A stretch of DNA of 64,000 nucleotides from Spirodela intermedia (lineage: Eukaryota > Streptophyta > Magnoliopsida > Alismatales > Araceae). The notes below the pieces were generated by a model that was not told the origin of the DNA, did no database searches, and saw only the letters and a list, made by a program, of their open reading frames with translations. The DNA lies in the NCBI GenBank assembly GCA_902729315.2, contig LR746273.1, positions 6,964,501 through 7,028,500 on the forward strand. The letters run 5' to 3'. The position numbers and the translations under genes are program-made. Shown piece after piece: positions 50,970 to 63,075 of this stretch (its first letter is position 1; each line of letters opens with the position of its first letter).

Positions 50970-52161
50970 CCCTGCTTCCTCCCGCCGTCAACATTATCTG
51001 ACCCATTAAGTGGGTCGCTTCATTTTTTTTCCACCATATTAATAAAACCATGTAGAGCTCATATGGTCAACGTCAGATGCCTCCGGAGACGATGGACACT
51101 AATGAGGATCAAGTAGCCTAAAGCAATCCCATGCTCTTGGCCTTCTTCCGGCAATCTACGCACTTCAATCAGTCAACGGGCGTCGTTCACCCGATTCAAA
51201 CGTCGTTGACCTGAATGGAAGCTCTTATCGACGGATACCGTCCATAAGTCAGCCCGGTGCGTCCAACTCTATCATCGCAGCCGCCGTTGATCTACTATCG
51301 CAGCCTCGTGGGCAAATACCGTGAGACAAGAACACGCGAGATATGATAGAAAGCAGGCTGGGCTACGATAGTGCACCGTTGACTCTAGCCGTGCATTATT
51401 GGAGGAAAAATAATGGAGGATAGAGGATAGGTCTAGAATGGCACGCCGTGGATGCCAAAATGCGTTATGGTAAGATCCTCATACAAGATCTTGGATCCTC
51501 AATAATGCCCTCGATCTAAGGGAATATCACAAAAGTCAACCCCTGGATGTAACCCCGAGGCCGAGTCACGGTGGTAAGTCAACTCTCAAGGTCGTCATCG
51601 ACGTCGCAGCTATCCCCGTTGGCGATCCCCCACCTCCTTCTAGATGTAACTACGCAGGCCTTCCATTGTAAGGTCTCGCTGCAGCCGGCATGAGACACTG
51701 CAGTCAACGCGAGCCTTTCTGGGCTGTCGAAAGGGATCTACCATCCGTTGGAGCTCTTGAGTCAACTCCTTGCGAGGGTCAGCCAGCCAGCCGTTCACCG
51801 CGGGGATGCCCTCCTGCCTGCTCCTATTTTTGCGCTCATCTTGACGGCGACTCTGTCCACACGTGCGCCATCTGACGCGGCACGTGAGTAGCCCGACCGT
51901 TACCTCACGTGGGATACAAACAGCAGAGCTCGGCTACGTGGCATCTGTCAGCAAATATTTAAATAACCCAGATTTAATGTGTAATTACATAAGCACCATC
52001 CAACGTGTTCAAAGAGACGTGGGGTTCGCCTAACACGTGTATAACTCCAAACATGAGATGTTATTCAAAAAATAAAAAAAAGGTGGAAATCCGAGCTAAC
52101 TGAGGCAGCTTATTCCCCGCCTTCCATGGCCGCCCGCAAATGGCGGCATGAGGCTGTACGT
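50292..52161. other. Upstream region of the small membrane protein and downstream of LARP6C
   Basis: 50,292 to about 50,700 is GC- and GA-rich and probably holds the promoter and 5' UTR of the minus-strand gene, with AAACCCTA at 50,438-50,445. A (CT)n tract lies at 50,934-50,967. From 51,060 to 52,080 the sequence has many GTCAAC/TTGAC words and CACGTG-like words (near 51,875-51,915) but no gene I can support. The LARP6C 3' UTR lies next to 52,161. Confidence 0.5.
50934..50967 (+). repeat. (CT)n microsatellite
   Basis: About 17 TC/CT units in the intergenic region. Confidence 0.9.
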
Positions 52162-54821
52162 TCACGCGGCGCCGCCGCCAGTGGGGCCCATGGGCTTCCC
52201 GCGGCCCATGGAGAAGCCCCGTGTGCCGTCGGGCATTCTGGGGCCGCGTGGGCTGCTCTTTCCTGACGTTTCGCCCTGAGCGGAGCCCCCCGCCACCGCC
52301 GCCGCCGCGGCCGATGGGAACGGCGACAGGATGCCCCGGCCGCCGTCGACGGCCGGCCGCGGGCTGCGCGGCGCCTGCTTCCCCAGCGCAGCGGCCTGCG
52401 GGAGGCCGGCGCCGGCGTGAGGGGATAGGGTGAGCAGCCCGCGGCCGGTGTGAGTCTGCGCAACTCCTCCACCGCCGCAGCCGCCGCGGGGCTTTTCCCG
52501 TCCCCGAGATGCCGCCCAAGTTCTTCTCCCTGCACCTGGGCTCTCCTCGCTCTGCAGAGAAACAGATTGTGTTGACGATCGTGCGAGAAGAAGATCAATT
52601 CTGGCGAGGAGTAGAAGCGAAAAACTGGTACAGCGCTCACGTTCTGATCAATGGAGTGCCCCGTTTGAGGCTGAGAGGTGCCCGAGGCGGGCTCCGACGA
52701 TTGGTGCGTCTCCTCGTCTTCAGAGTTCACGTCGAAGGGATCGCACTCCGTTCTTCTTCCTCTGATCACCGACCTCGGCTGCAAGAAAGCGGGTAGGTAG
52801 GTCAAATGGACGGACATTGAAAGACCCGAGGAAACCAGCCCATGCGGCAGAAACAGAAGCAGAAGCAGCAGAGATGGGAAGTCTTCTGGATCTCGACCCA
52901 CCGTCCGCCGGAGCATAATCCGGACCCGGAGGCCTTTCCTCCAGTTGCCCTCATCGTTTAGTCTCTCCACCTGCGAGCCCCACCCACCGCAAACGAAAGA
53001 GAGTCATCATTCCGACCGGAGGGAAACCGGGAAGAAGAAGAAGGTCGAATGGTCAGAAATGAGGGGAGGAGCTTACGGCTCTCTCAGCTTGGTCCACGGT
53101 CTCGTACTCCACCAGGGCATGCAGCTATCAGACCGAACAGCAGAACCAGAAGAAAGAGGCGGTCAGAAGAAATAAAATTGATTCGCTTCCCTCATCCTTG
53201 ATGATGATGGGCCTTACCTTGTTGCTGATCACAAAGTCCCCCTTCAAGGATCTCACTGCGCTGGGCTCCTGCGGACGGCAGACCTTAATGTTCTTGATGC
53301 TGCTCACAGAAGAGAAGAGGTACACCTACTTTGTCTCAGGATCTTAACAAAGGAGATCATCATCGCCCTTACTGAGACTCATTGAGAATTCAATCTCACG
53401 ATTATGGAGCTTAACGCCACGGCATGAACTCGGTTTAAGGGCCCGAGGGTCAAACCTTCCCGCCACTCTGAAGATCTTCTCGAGGTTCTTGCGTGAATGG
53501 TCCTCCGGCAGATTCTCGACGACCACCGTCCGGGCCTGGAAGCCAAACAGGAGAGAGAGAGAGAGAGAGAGGAAGAAACCCTGAGAGACCACCGACAACT
53601 CGAATGTACGGAGATAAGGAGGGGCAGTCGTAGTATCAGGGGGGACCTGCAACTCCTCCTTGTCCCTCTCGGTGAAGGCCTGCCTTCTCCTGACCTTGCT
53701 GCCATCTTGGCTGACGACCTTATGCATTGAAGAACGCGATTCCATCATCACTTAGAAGCATTAAACCAGGTCATCCGCGTCCAATCAATTAACGAACGTC
53801 TCTCGGAGGAGATATCGTTCGCCCGCGGTCAACGCTGGGTATTCTATCTAATACATCCTAGCCGCATACATGAGACCTGATACGAGGCCATAAGATCGGA
53901 GCGTCCTACGCAACTTTAAGCCAGAAGACATGTATTGGACATGTGTTCCGTGCTCTCCGATGGAAAGGTCAGCGAGGGGAGTAGAGTGAAGGGTGCTCAC
54001 GAGTCTGGACGAGGACCGGAGAGCGGTGGCGAGCTTCTGATGGTCGCTGCCAAGGGACTTCACCTTCTTCGACGACGTCAGAGCAGACAATGGAACTGCA
54101 ACAGCAGAGCGAGGGGGAGAGAATATTGATGTAGATCAGTTCAAAATACCGTAGAAGAGAAGTCTCAAAGGTCATGGGGGTGAAGGGCAGCCCACCGTAG
54201 CCTTCCGGGTCTTTGCTCATAAGCTTCACCAAGGAGTCATTTGCCGACAGATTCGCGTTGCTCAGCTGATATTCCACCTGCCGTCCACACGCATATTCAT
54301 TCGTCGAAAATAATCTAACGATCCCTCCAGTGAAATAACATGAAAATCGCATTTATTATGATTGCAGATCCTAGTCACTACGTTCCAACGGGGAGGATGG
54401 CCCGCCTAGTTTCGCTAACAACAAGTATTTATTTCTCTCTCATGGGTGAGGGTGGTCTTGTCTGCTCGACTAGGACGAGAAAGTGCACCACTTGCAGAAG
54501 AAGAGGGACCTGCTTGACGATCTTGTGAAGGGCGTCGGAAGAGCTGTCGGGGCTGCTGGGGATGGCGGCGTCGGAGAAGACATGGAGCGGCTCTTGTCCG
54601 ATGAAGTGGAACCAATCGGTCCCCAGAAGCCCGTCGCCGGCGAAAAATCCGTACCAGGGGTGGAAGACGCCGGCGACGGGCACCGTCGGAGAATGGGAGT
54701 TGTTGGGGACAAACTCCGGCGCCTCCGCGTTGAGCTTGAATCCGGACTCTGTCTTCTTCTCCTCCTCCGCCGCCGTCGCCGCCGACCTGTTGCCTTTGTC
54801 GCCGGCGTTCGCTTCGGCCAT
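52162..54821 (-). CDS. LARP6C: La-related protein 6C-like RNA-binding protein
   Basis: Cytoplasmic RNA-binding protein of the LARP6 family, expected to bind mRNAs and, through PAM2, poly(A)-binding protein. Exons: 54510-54821, 54196-54277, 54001-54095, 53647-53718, 53456-53535, 53218-53299, 53077-53124, 52902-52970, 52641-52778, 52162-52551; in frame, 455 residues. Residues 28-41 (FKLNAEAPEFVPNN) are a PAM2 motif. The La motif runs about 98-185 (KIVKQVEYQLSNANL, then KDPEGYVPLSAL, then LRSSSRLVVSQDGSKVRR). The RRM follows from about 188 (ARTVVVENLPEDHS, then KIFRVAGSIKNIKVCRP, then LHALVEYETVDQA). The tail is Gly/Arg-rich and ends PRMPDGTRGFSMGRGKP, a SUZ-C-type motif. Wording such as VEYQ, ALRSSS and EELQ points to LARP6C rather than 6A or 6B. 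Exon 6 has a tandem acceptor (see findings). It is head-to-head with the FkbM gene; a broken copy lies at 25,005-25,740. Confidence 0.92.
53551..53572 (+). repeat. (GA)n microsatellite in a LARP6C intron
   Basis: Eleven GA units (CT on the coding strand) close to the acceptor of exon 5, where they extend the pyrimidine tract of that intron. Confidence 0.85.
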
Positions 54822-55514
54822 GTCGTCTTCTCTCTCTCTATCTCTCGTTTCCTGTCTTCCTCTACACCCTTCCGCGTGGGACCCTGCTCTGTATCTCTCC
54901 TTTTGCTCTCATTCGTCTCTCTCGCTCTCTCTTTCTGGGGTGGGGAGCGTAGGCAGCGGCGGGTTTCGTGGGGAGGAGCAGGTCCACGGTCCCCGCCAAA
55001 AAGTGGGAATCACTGCTCGGTTTAGGGCAGGCAGCCTCTCTCTCTCTCTCTATAAATCCGACCGTTGGTGGGTGACCTGGCCGTTATTTATAGCGTGTGG
55101 CGTCTCTCTCCTTAATTGACGCTGGGGGCGCTAAACCGCAGGACAAGACCCGCTCTCCCGCTCCGTCATCCGCTACCCGTGCACGTTAGCCACGCCCGCT
55201 CCACGTAAGCTGCCGCGACGCATGATGACCTCACTATATGAGAATTCTGGCCCAGAAAGCCCAAGCCAATACAAAGCCCAATACTAAGCCCATTAATAAT
55301 GGAATATGATTACATCTGGGACCGGCCCAATAGAAGAAGAAGAAGAAGGGATCTTCCTCCATCATTCACTCCCTCTCTGCAGGAAAACCCTCCCCGCATC
55401 CCGAACACCATCAGCGGCGACGACCTTAAAGAGCTCCTCTTCCTTAGGCATGGCCGCTGAAGCCGGAGGACGGGATACTTCAGCGAGCGAGTAGGGAAAC
55501 CTTCCGGCGCCGAA
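54822..55514. promoter_or_regulatory. Divergent promoter region of LARP6C and the FkbM gene
   Basis: 693 bases separate the two start codons. CT-rich runs (54,830-54,850 and a (CT)n run near 55,037-55,052) and GAAGAAGAAG near 55,336 are typical of plant 5' UTRs. A TATAAATC near 55,052 and a TTATTTATAG near 55,083 are possible core elements. Transcription starts cannot be placed. Confidence 0.5.
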
Positions 55515-56655
55515 ATGGTGAATGCCTGGAAGAGAGAGAGGGCTTCCTCCCTGCTCTCTCTCCGGGTCTTCCTCCTCGCCGCCCCCGCCGCTCTCCTCCT
55601 TTTCCTCCTCTTCTTCTTCCTCTCCTCCCCCTCCTCATCCTCCTCCTCCAAGATCTACACCACAGCCGCCGGCTCCTCCGAGATCTACCCAGTGTATGGC
55701 TTCCCCACATCGATCCCGCCGTTCGACTGCCGGAGATGCCCGCAGGCGTCCCCGGTCTTCGCGAGCGTGGTGGAGGGGGTGCCCCGCCCGTTTTTGTACT
55801 CGCTCGCCGACCTCGGGAGCCTCCCGGAGAGGCCTCACAAGAACATCGCCCGCTTGCTCAAGGGAAAGCCCTTCCGCCGCCCCGACATCTCCCTCACCGT
55901 CCAGGACCTGCTCGAGAAAAAGAAGACCGGGGGGCAAGAGGGGCTCGTGGTGGACGTGGGCGCCAACGTCGGCATGGCCTCCTTCGCGGCCGCGGCCATG
56001 GGGTTCAGGGTCCTCGCCTTCGAGCCCGTCTTCGAGAACCTCCAGCGGATCTGCGACGGCCTCTTCCTCAACCGAGCCTGGGATCAGGTCACCGTCTTTG
56101 CCGCCGCCGCCTCCGACCACAGGGGAAACATCACCTTCCACAAGGTACCAACCGACCCTTCCACTCCCCCAATTCCGTTTTCTTACTGCTTTGATTTCTT
56201 CTGAGACCCTCCCTCTCCCTCCCTTCCTTGCCGCCGTCCCCGGCGTCTCATGGTGTTGGATTATAATTACTTAATGGGTGCTGCTGCGCCGCCAGCTGTT
56301 GGGGAGGCTAGACAACAGCGCCGTGTCGGCGGCAGGGGCGCGGCTGGCGTTCAAGTCGAACGAGGAGGTGGCGGTGGAGGTGGCGGCGGTGCCGCTGGAC
56401 GAGGTGGTGCCGGCGACGGAGAGGGTGGCGCTGCTGAAGATCGACGTGCAGGGGTGGGAGCTGCACGTGCTGAGGGGTGCCGAGCGGCTGCTCTCCAGGA
56501 AGCCCAGGGAAGCCCCCTACCTCATCTACGAGGAGGACGAGCGCCTCCTCCAGGCCAGCAACAGCAGCTCCCACGAGATCCGCCGCTTCCTCGCCAGCCT
56601 CGGCTACAACCACTGCACCCTCCACGGCACCGACGCCCACTGCACCAAGGATTAG
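55515..56655 (+). CDS. FkbM-family SAM-dependent methyltransferase, membrane-anchored
   Basis: Two exons, 55515-56144 and 56296-56655, in frame for 329 residues; donor AAG/GTACC, acceptor GCCAG/CTG. The start MVNAWKRERASSLLS is followed by a hydrophobic segment (about residues 16-36, LRVFLLAAPAALLLFLLFFF), a probable type II signal anchor, then a Ser-rich stem. The catalytic part has SAM motif I VVDVGANVG (145-153), the acidic Glu at 170 in RVLAFEP, and in exon 2 the FkbM signature VALLKIDVQGWELHVLRGA and YLIYEEDE. FkbM enzymes are usually O-methyltransferases; the plant members are poorly described, and Golgi or ER placement is inferred from the anchor alone. The exons are very GC-rich. The 3' end converges on KIN-4C, 326 bases away. 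Confidence 0.88.
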
Positions 56656-56981
56656 CCCCCAACTTCCCCCCTGCGACCACACCGGAGGCCAGATGAGACC
56701 AGTTGAATCTCCCCCATATTCTTTTTCTTCCTCCTATTCTTCCGTTTTCCCAGTGGTTTGGGAATGAAACAGGGGGCTTCCTTCAGTCAACCGTCAGTCG
56801 AAATGATGCACCTGTCGAAACAGAGGAATTGGACCAAGATTTCGAGGTTCAATGTAGAAGTTAATGATAAATGAAACCGATCGATTGAGTCAAAAAGAAT
56901 ATCAGTCATCTCCCACAGGATCGCATCCACGCTTGTCTCTGCTACTGCTGCTGCTGCTGCTGGTTCAGCACAGAGCTGAAC
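56656..56981. other. Convergent 3' UTR space between FkbM and KIN-4C genes
   Basis: 326 bases between two stop codons on opposite strands; both 3' UTRs must end or overlap here. A CTG/CAG triplet run lies at 56,944-56,961. No other element seen. Confidence 0.6.
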
Positions 56982-59900
56982 TCAGACGATGTGGTTCTCC
57001 TTCTCATCGTAGAGCTTGGTGGGGACTTCATCCGTGGGGCTCCTTGGGGGGAGGGCGCTGATCCGCTCCTTGGCCTTGCCATTGTCCTTGCCCTCGGTGG
57101 GGGGCTGCTGCTGATCCGGCCGGGTGGCGTTCCTCTCGCCCAGCGGCTGGCTGCTGCTGCTGCTGCTGCCCGGAGGCGGCTGCTGAGATCCCATGGCGCG
57201 GGGCAGCCTGAGGACCACGACGTCGTCTCTCGCTAATTTCGGGGGGGCCACTGCCTCCTCCCTACTACGGCTGCTGCTAACTTCGGGGTCGGGCTGGGAC
57301 TGGGACGGGGCAGGCGGCACCGCGGCAGGGACGAGCTGGATCACCGATTTGCGCCAGTTCTTCCGGCGTCTCGCCTTGGACACCCCCCCTGCAGCAGCAG
57401 TATTCACCTGCGCGAGGACCGACTGCTCCGTCAGCACAGGCTGCTTACCGCAGTGTTGTGGTATACCCCGGCGAGATATCAAAAAAGATACAAAAAGGAG
57501 GAAGGACCGTCTGAGGTTTACCACGGTATTGCCGATGTCGGACAGGGGCTTCCTCCGCTGGCCGCCGTCTTCGTCTCTGGGAGGACAAGCGGCGCTGAAG
57601 GCGCCCTGGAGGAGCATGGCCCCCTGCGAAGCCAGCTCCCTGCCTCTGTCAGTGACGGACGCCTCTCTCTCGGCGACCTCCGCCTCGAGCAAGGACCCTA
57701 CGTCGTCCACCCCGACGTCGCCCTCTCTTCCTCTGTTGGTGCATTTCGATGCCACGCAGCCACAGGACAGGCCGCAGGAGCTCCCGTGAGCCCGGCATTC
57801 GCACTTCTGGGTCTTACAGGAGGAGCTCCTGGAGCAGGAGCAGCAGGGGAGGTCGGAAACGGGGCTGGGCTCCTCCGGCTGAGCCGCCGGCGCTCTTTCT
57901 CCCGCGGTCGACACCGACTGGATGACGGCTTCCAGCTGCTCCGGAGCTTCGTCGGGGGAGGACCTTCCTGAGTGGCGGCGGGCCCCCTTCGGCCCGGACC
58001 TTGGCTTCGCCCTCTTCTTGTTGGACTCTACCCAGTCCTTGTCCTCCGTTTGCATCTTCTTTGGCCGGCCCGAGTCCGAGTCTTCGGAGTCAGAGGTATC
58101 CATGTCCATCAGATACGCGCTCTGCGATTTTCTTGGGGCCTGATGAAAGAGGTCGAGGAAAAACAGTTAGGAGAGAGGCGCAGGCAGGCAGGACAGGAAG
58201 AAATGAGTCTTTTCGCGTTTGCAACAGAAAACTGTTGGAAGTGAAGGAAGAATACCAAGCGCAGAGCGTAGGCGTGCCCATCCTCCCCCGAGTTTAATGC
58301 TGCGTGGGATCCGAAGCTCCCGGCTGCTGCTGCGTCTCTGGCGCACTTCTCCCACGTCTGTACAAGAACGGTGTTCAGAGGCATCGCAATCGATTTAACA
58401 GAAGATAAAATGAAAGCGGAGGGCGGGCCATTATCCGAAAGAAACCATGGCGCTCCTGACGTGAACGGTCGAGGTGACTCACCCGTGTTTTGTGCTCCAG
58501 TTCGACCCTCTGGGCTTCTGATTGTCTCAGCAAATTGGTCACCCTGACGACCTTCTCCTTGAGCTCGTTGACGAGCGAATCCTTTTCGAGGCATGCGGCA
58601 TATTTATCTTGGACCTCACATCTGGAGAAATAAAAGGATGTAGAAGAAGGTGAGATCAGCGTCTTTCTCAAAAGCATACTTCGATGCGGAAAAAAGGGAA
58701 GGAAATGTGAACTGGTATGGGTAAAGCTCACTTCGATGCGGACGCTATGCTGAACAGATAGTTGAGCAAGGTTTTTGCATCAGCAAGCGATCGGACTTGG
58801 CTCCAGCGGGTTTTGCCGCTGCACAGACGCTCACGCTCCTCTGCTTCCGACAGATGCGAGGCCATGGAGACGAGGGTGCTGGATGAGGTGGCAAGCATGT
58901 TCTCCAGCGCGGAGATCCTCGAGTTTCTGGCGCTTGGGGACATTCCCTGAGTACAACCGCTGCACAGTAGGAGCAGCGGTATCGAACGAATTAATGAAAT
59001 GAGAGAACAACATTCCATGAGAAAACGGCGATCAACAAGCACAAACCTTGTGCTCTTCTTTTTAGCCTTTTCGGCCTCATCCTTCAGCTTCATCAGTTCA
59101 TTAGCCACGGCAGTTCTCCTGCATGCACACCCTGGATAAGCAAGGGGGAAGCAAAAAAAAAGAAAAGAAAAAAAATCCGAAGCTTTTGAAAACATGGAAG
59201 AACAGAAAAACAACTTAGAAAGACAATTTAACTTCGCAGAAAGGCAATTCAAGAAAATGAAAATAATCCATCCATTTATTAATATGATTAAATATTTGGA
59301 AGATTAGTTAGCCAGTTTAAATTTATTTCAACATCAAAGCTAAGAACTTGAACCCGAAAGGTGATAATCTATCCTCACGAAAGCTGAATCCTGAAACTTC
59401 AAAAGAATACGTTGATGGAACCTACTTCCATGGGGGTGTGTTCCCTTGTAAGCAAGCCTGCGAGGGGCCCCCAAGGATTAAAGACAAATGAATTCATCGA
59501 TTGTTAGAGACAGAACGGAATTTTGTCCCACAAAACAATTTTGGATGGTGGAATTTGATAGAAGGGAGAAAGTTTCGGTTTTCTTGTTGGCCAATGGTGA
59601 TTAATTGAACATTTTTTATATCTGCAAAATGATAACAAAAGAAACTGTTCAACACATACAGATTATCAAAATACAAACCTTTTGCAAGCCGAAAAGGAGA
59701 ATGAAGTCCATGTCAATGAAAGGGAGGAGAACTAAGATAATTCATAAAACTTGCACACAAACGTAAGGTAACTTTAGCTGCTGTATGAGTGCGCAAAGGA
59801 TGATGCTCATACATAACATATAACGAAACCCCGAAAATATTATGGGTGCAAAGATGAAGTATTTACGCTTCCAGCTGCTTCTCATACTTTGATCGAACTT

Positions 59901-62900
59901 CATGAACTTGTAGAATAACCTCAAGTTCATGTTCGATTGATTGCATCAGAGCCTATTATAACAAGAGACCATTCAGAACTTCTAGATGACACAAAAGCCA
60001 ATAACACAATTGAACGAAAAATTTGGCAGCTAGTCACCTGGGTTTGTTGTCCAGTGGCCACCCCATTCACTGAAAGAACAAACGAAAATAGAATTAAACG
60101 GTCAAGTGCACATAAAATAGTATAGAGGTTCTCATGGAAACCGTTGATATTAGTACCAGAATTTTCGCGGGAAGAAATCTTCTTCGCTTCCAGGAGCTCT
60201 TTAAGCCTTTTCGTAGCTAGAGAAGCTTCTTCTGTCTTGCGTTGCAAGACCTTCAATTAGAAAAGGTAAACGGTTAATGAAGGTCAAATGCTATATACCA
60301 TATTGCAACGGCACGCTTTAACCAACTGACCATTTTCTGCCTCTGGTTTAGAGCCAATAATTTGTGCATCTCGTATTCATTCCTCCGGCCCTCCTTCTTA
60401 AGCTAAATACAAAAGGATACTCAAGTAAAAAAAAAAAAAAAAAAAAGCCGAAAAGAACATATATTTAGAACGAATCCAGAATGGAGGATTGCAACGCGAA
60501 TTGAAAGTCACCCTGAAAATGGAATCCATAAAGTTGAAAAATATTTTAAAATAAGGAATCTGTTAAGGTAGATATTGAATTCTGTGGACAATACCCAGAT
60601 GGCATCTGTGTTAGCACCTTTCTTGCACAACCATGTTTATGCACCAACAGTTAAATTATGAGTGACTAATATGTGTCATGAGTCATAAACCCATGAGAAT
60701 AGCAGTAGATGCAACCTACCAATATTATCAAGGCGTGGCATGATTACCTTCGGAACAGGGATTTCATTTTCTTCTTTGGTCATAAGCTTCATTAACAATA
60801 ATCAGCTGCAGGTATCTTCTCGGAAACAAATGTAGTACGATAGATATGCATACAATTATTTGTAGATATGCAGGTATCCTCAGCATAGGAAACATGTGTA
60901 CCTGGAGAACCTCCTTTTCTCTAGAAGCCTTCCATGACCTAAAGTGTTCTGACTCTTGTTTGATCTTATGCTGAAGATTAACCTGGACAAGCACTTGACA
61001 TAATAAGTGACGAGAAACAGCAGATTAAACTTCATGACAAATTTGATGGCCCACAAAATAGGAAATACCTTCTGAGCCTTGATCCTTTGAATTTCTTCCT
61101 GCAACCTTTTAGCTGCTTCATCACTTTTCTGTTTCTGCCGCAAAAGCTGAGACTGTGCATCCTGCTTCTTTTTCAATTCTGACACCTATCCAAAAAGAGT
61201 GAGAGTTTCAGATAGATAAATTCTAATACGGACAATTGCATTGAAAACTCTCGACAGACCTGTGATTCAAGAGTGTTCAACTTCTGAAGATATTCTTCCT
61301 TTAATTTCTGTGCACCATCTCCAGAGGCAGACGATATGTTGACAATATTGGAGTGAAGATCCTCAATTTCTTTCTGCAAAGAAGCTAAATAGATGAATTT
61401 TGTACAAGATTTGCGAAATCCACTCCAAGAAGAGGAAAGTTTACCTGTAGGACTTTCTTTTCATGCTCCAGTTCCCATATCTTTTTCTCATAGTGCTGCT
61501 TTAGCACTGACGTATCAGCTTTTGAAAATCTCTTCATTTCCGCCTTCAATATCACAACTTAGAGTTTATAATCGAACTAACATTATCTTCATGATAAGGA
61601 TATTGTTAATCTAAACACACACACACACGCAGGCACCACAAAAATTGGGAGGGAGAAAGTGGAAAGAAGGTTTATTTTACAACAGGCAATGTTGAAATGG
61701 GCTTCCAAAACATAAATGTTGAAACATGCACGAATTTATGTCTGATGAGAGGAATGAAACCAAATACCTCCTTCAGCTCAAGCTGGCTTTCCAGTTCTTT
61801 AAGTTCCTTATCAAATCTTTCTTGCATGGTTGAATGCTCTTGTTCCTTCTCATCACTCTCAATATCACCTGTACAGGACATTGACTATTCAACATCAGCT
61901 ATAAGTTGCAAATGATGAAGTAATAGATAAAAAGCCTCTGCAAAATTATTGAAAATAGACACATGGCATAGATTTTCCAAATGCTCACCAGGCAGATTGG
62001 CAGACTTTCCATCAGAAGTGCATGATAAATCACGAATGGCATCCTTTGAGCTAAGATCATCATCATCATCTAGGTCAAGAACATCTATGAAATCATTACG
62101 CCCAGAGCTTGAGAAATTTTGCAAGCGCAGTAATTCTGCCTCCAAATCCTGAATCTTTGATACATAATTTCTCACAAGATCAACTTCCTACAAAGGCATT
62201 CGTAAATATTATAAAGATGTTTTCAAACAGTCAGAAAGGTGTGACACCAGTTTTTAACTGCACAAGTTAGACAATGAAGGACAACAAAAACCTGCATCTG
62301 ATCAGAGCTGTCTATCTCATTCCATGGCTTCCCACTGCGAGATGACTCGATTTTCAAAATCAACCCATCTCGTTCAACCTGCAGTCTTATGAACATTAAT
62401 AACGCCCAAAAATTTTCAATCCAGATAAACCGATTGAAGCAATAAATATTACCTGAGCATCAAGGGCATGTTGTGCAAGACGTTCACAGGACATCTGGCG
62501 CTCTTTCAATTGTCGATGCAGCTCAACATTACTTGCCTCTAGCAAAGAGATTCTGTGACGAAGAACCTATGGCATGAAGAACTGTCATGAATAAACAAAA
62601 AAAAAGCCACCTAGAAACCTTTTTCTTTATCAGATGTTAGCAAAAATGTTCAAAACCTGCAGTTCCTCCGAGGGTACCCCCCCATTACGCCAAAAGAGCA
62701 GCTCTGACTGCAAATGCTCAACTTCACTTCGCATCTTCTGCATTTGAGCAGCTACTGGGTCATGATTCACCTGAAATTGTGTTTAGATTAATGAATTTAT
62801 CAAGAAAAAAAAAACATGTGTACCAATGATATAGCACAAAGAAGAATGGAAGGAAAAATTCGTGAAAACTAACCACTGCTTTATTCTGAATGTTGCGAGC

Positions 62901-63075
62901 ACGATTCGCATATTTAAGAGTGTTTATGGTTTCTTCAGCATTAGTGTCCGCGGGACTCACACATGCTGCATCATGACCTTTGTGAATAAAAGGTCTAACA
63001 TACAAAAACCTATGAAATAAATTCGCAAAAGAACTTACCAATCATCACAGTCTTGCTGTTCCCACCCAAGGAGTC
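56982..63075 (-). CDS. KIN4C: Kinesin-4 family protein, KIN-4C/KIF4-like (5' part outside the window)
   Basis: Microtubule motor of the kinesin-4 family. Exons in transcription order: 63039-63075, 62874-62965, 62657-62770, 62453-62566, 62292-62378, 61989-62187, 61768-61868, 61445-61543, 61260-61373, 61069-61185, 60902-60982, 60331-60402, 60157-60250, 60038-60069, 59867-59952, 59047-59118, 58732-58959, 58483-58621, 58256-58357, 57522-58139, 56982-57440. They join in frame for 1,018 residues, starting inside the motor ([20 protein letters not shown], then [12 protein letters not shown]). A long coiled-coil stalk follows, with [20 protein letters not shown] and [20 protein letters not shown]. 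Near the end is a Cys-rich block ([20 protein letters not shown], then [12 protein letters not shown]), as in animal KIF4 chromokinesins and plant KIN-4C. The Cys-rich block separates it from FRA1 (KIN-4A). A KKMQ/KKRAKPR basic patch could be a nuclear signal. The last intron, 57,441-57,521, is short and stop-free. Its cellular role in plants is uncertain. Confidence 0.9.

Noticed and set aside
52110-52970. 286-codon open frame on the minus strand across the LARP6C 3' part
   Set aside because: It reads through two introns and leaves the conserved frame; the true last exon is in another frame and ends PRMPDGTRGFSMGRGKP.
55522-56274. Long overlapping frames in other phases of the FkbM gene
   Set aside because: Ser/Pro/Arg-rich shadows produced by high GC; only the frame from 55,515 has the methyltransferase motifs.
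57193-57971. Plus-strand frames opposite the KIN-4C last exons
   Set aside because: Antisense shadows of a Ser/Pro/Cys-rich coding region.
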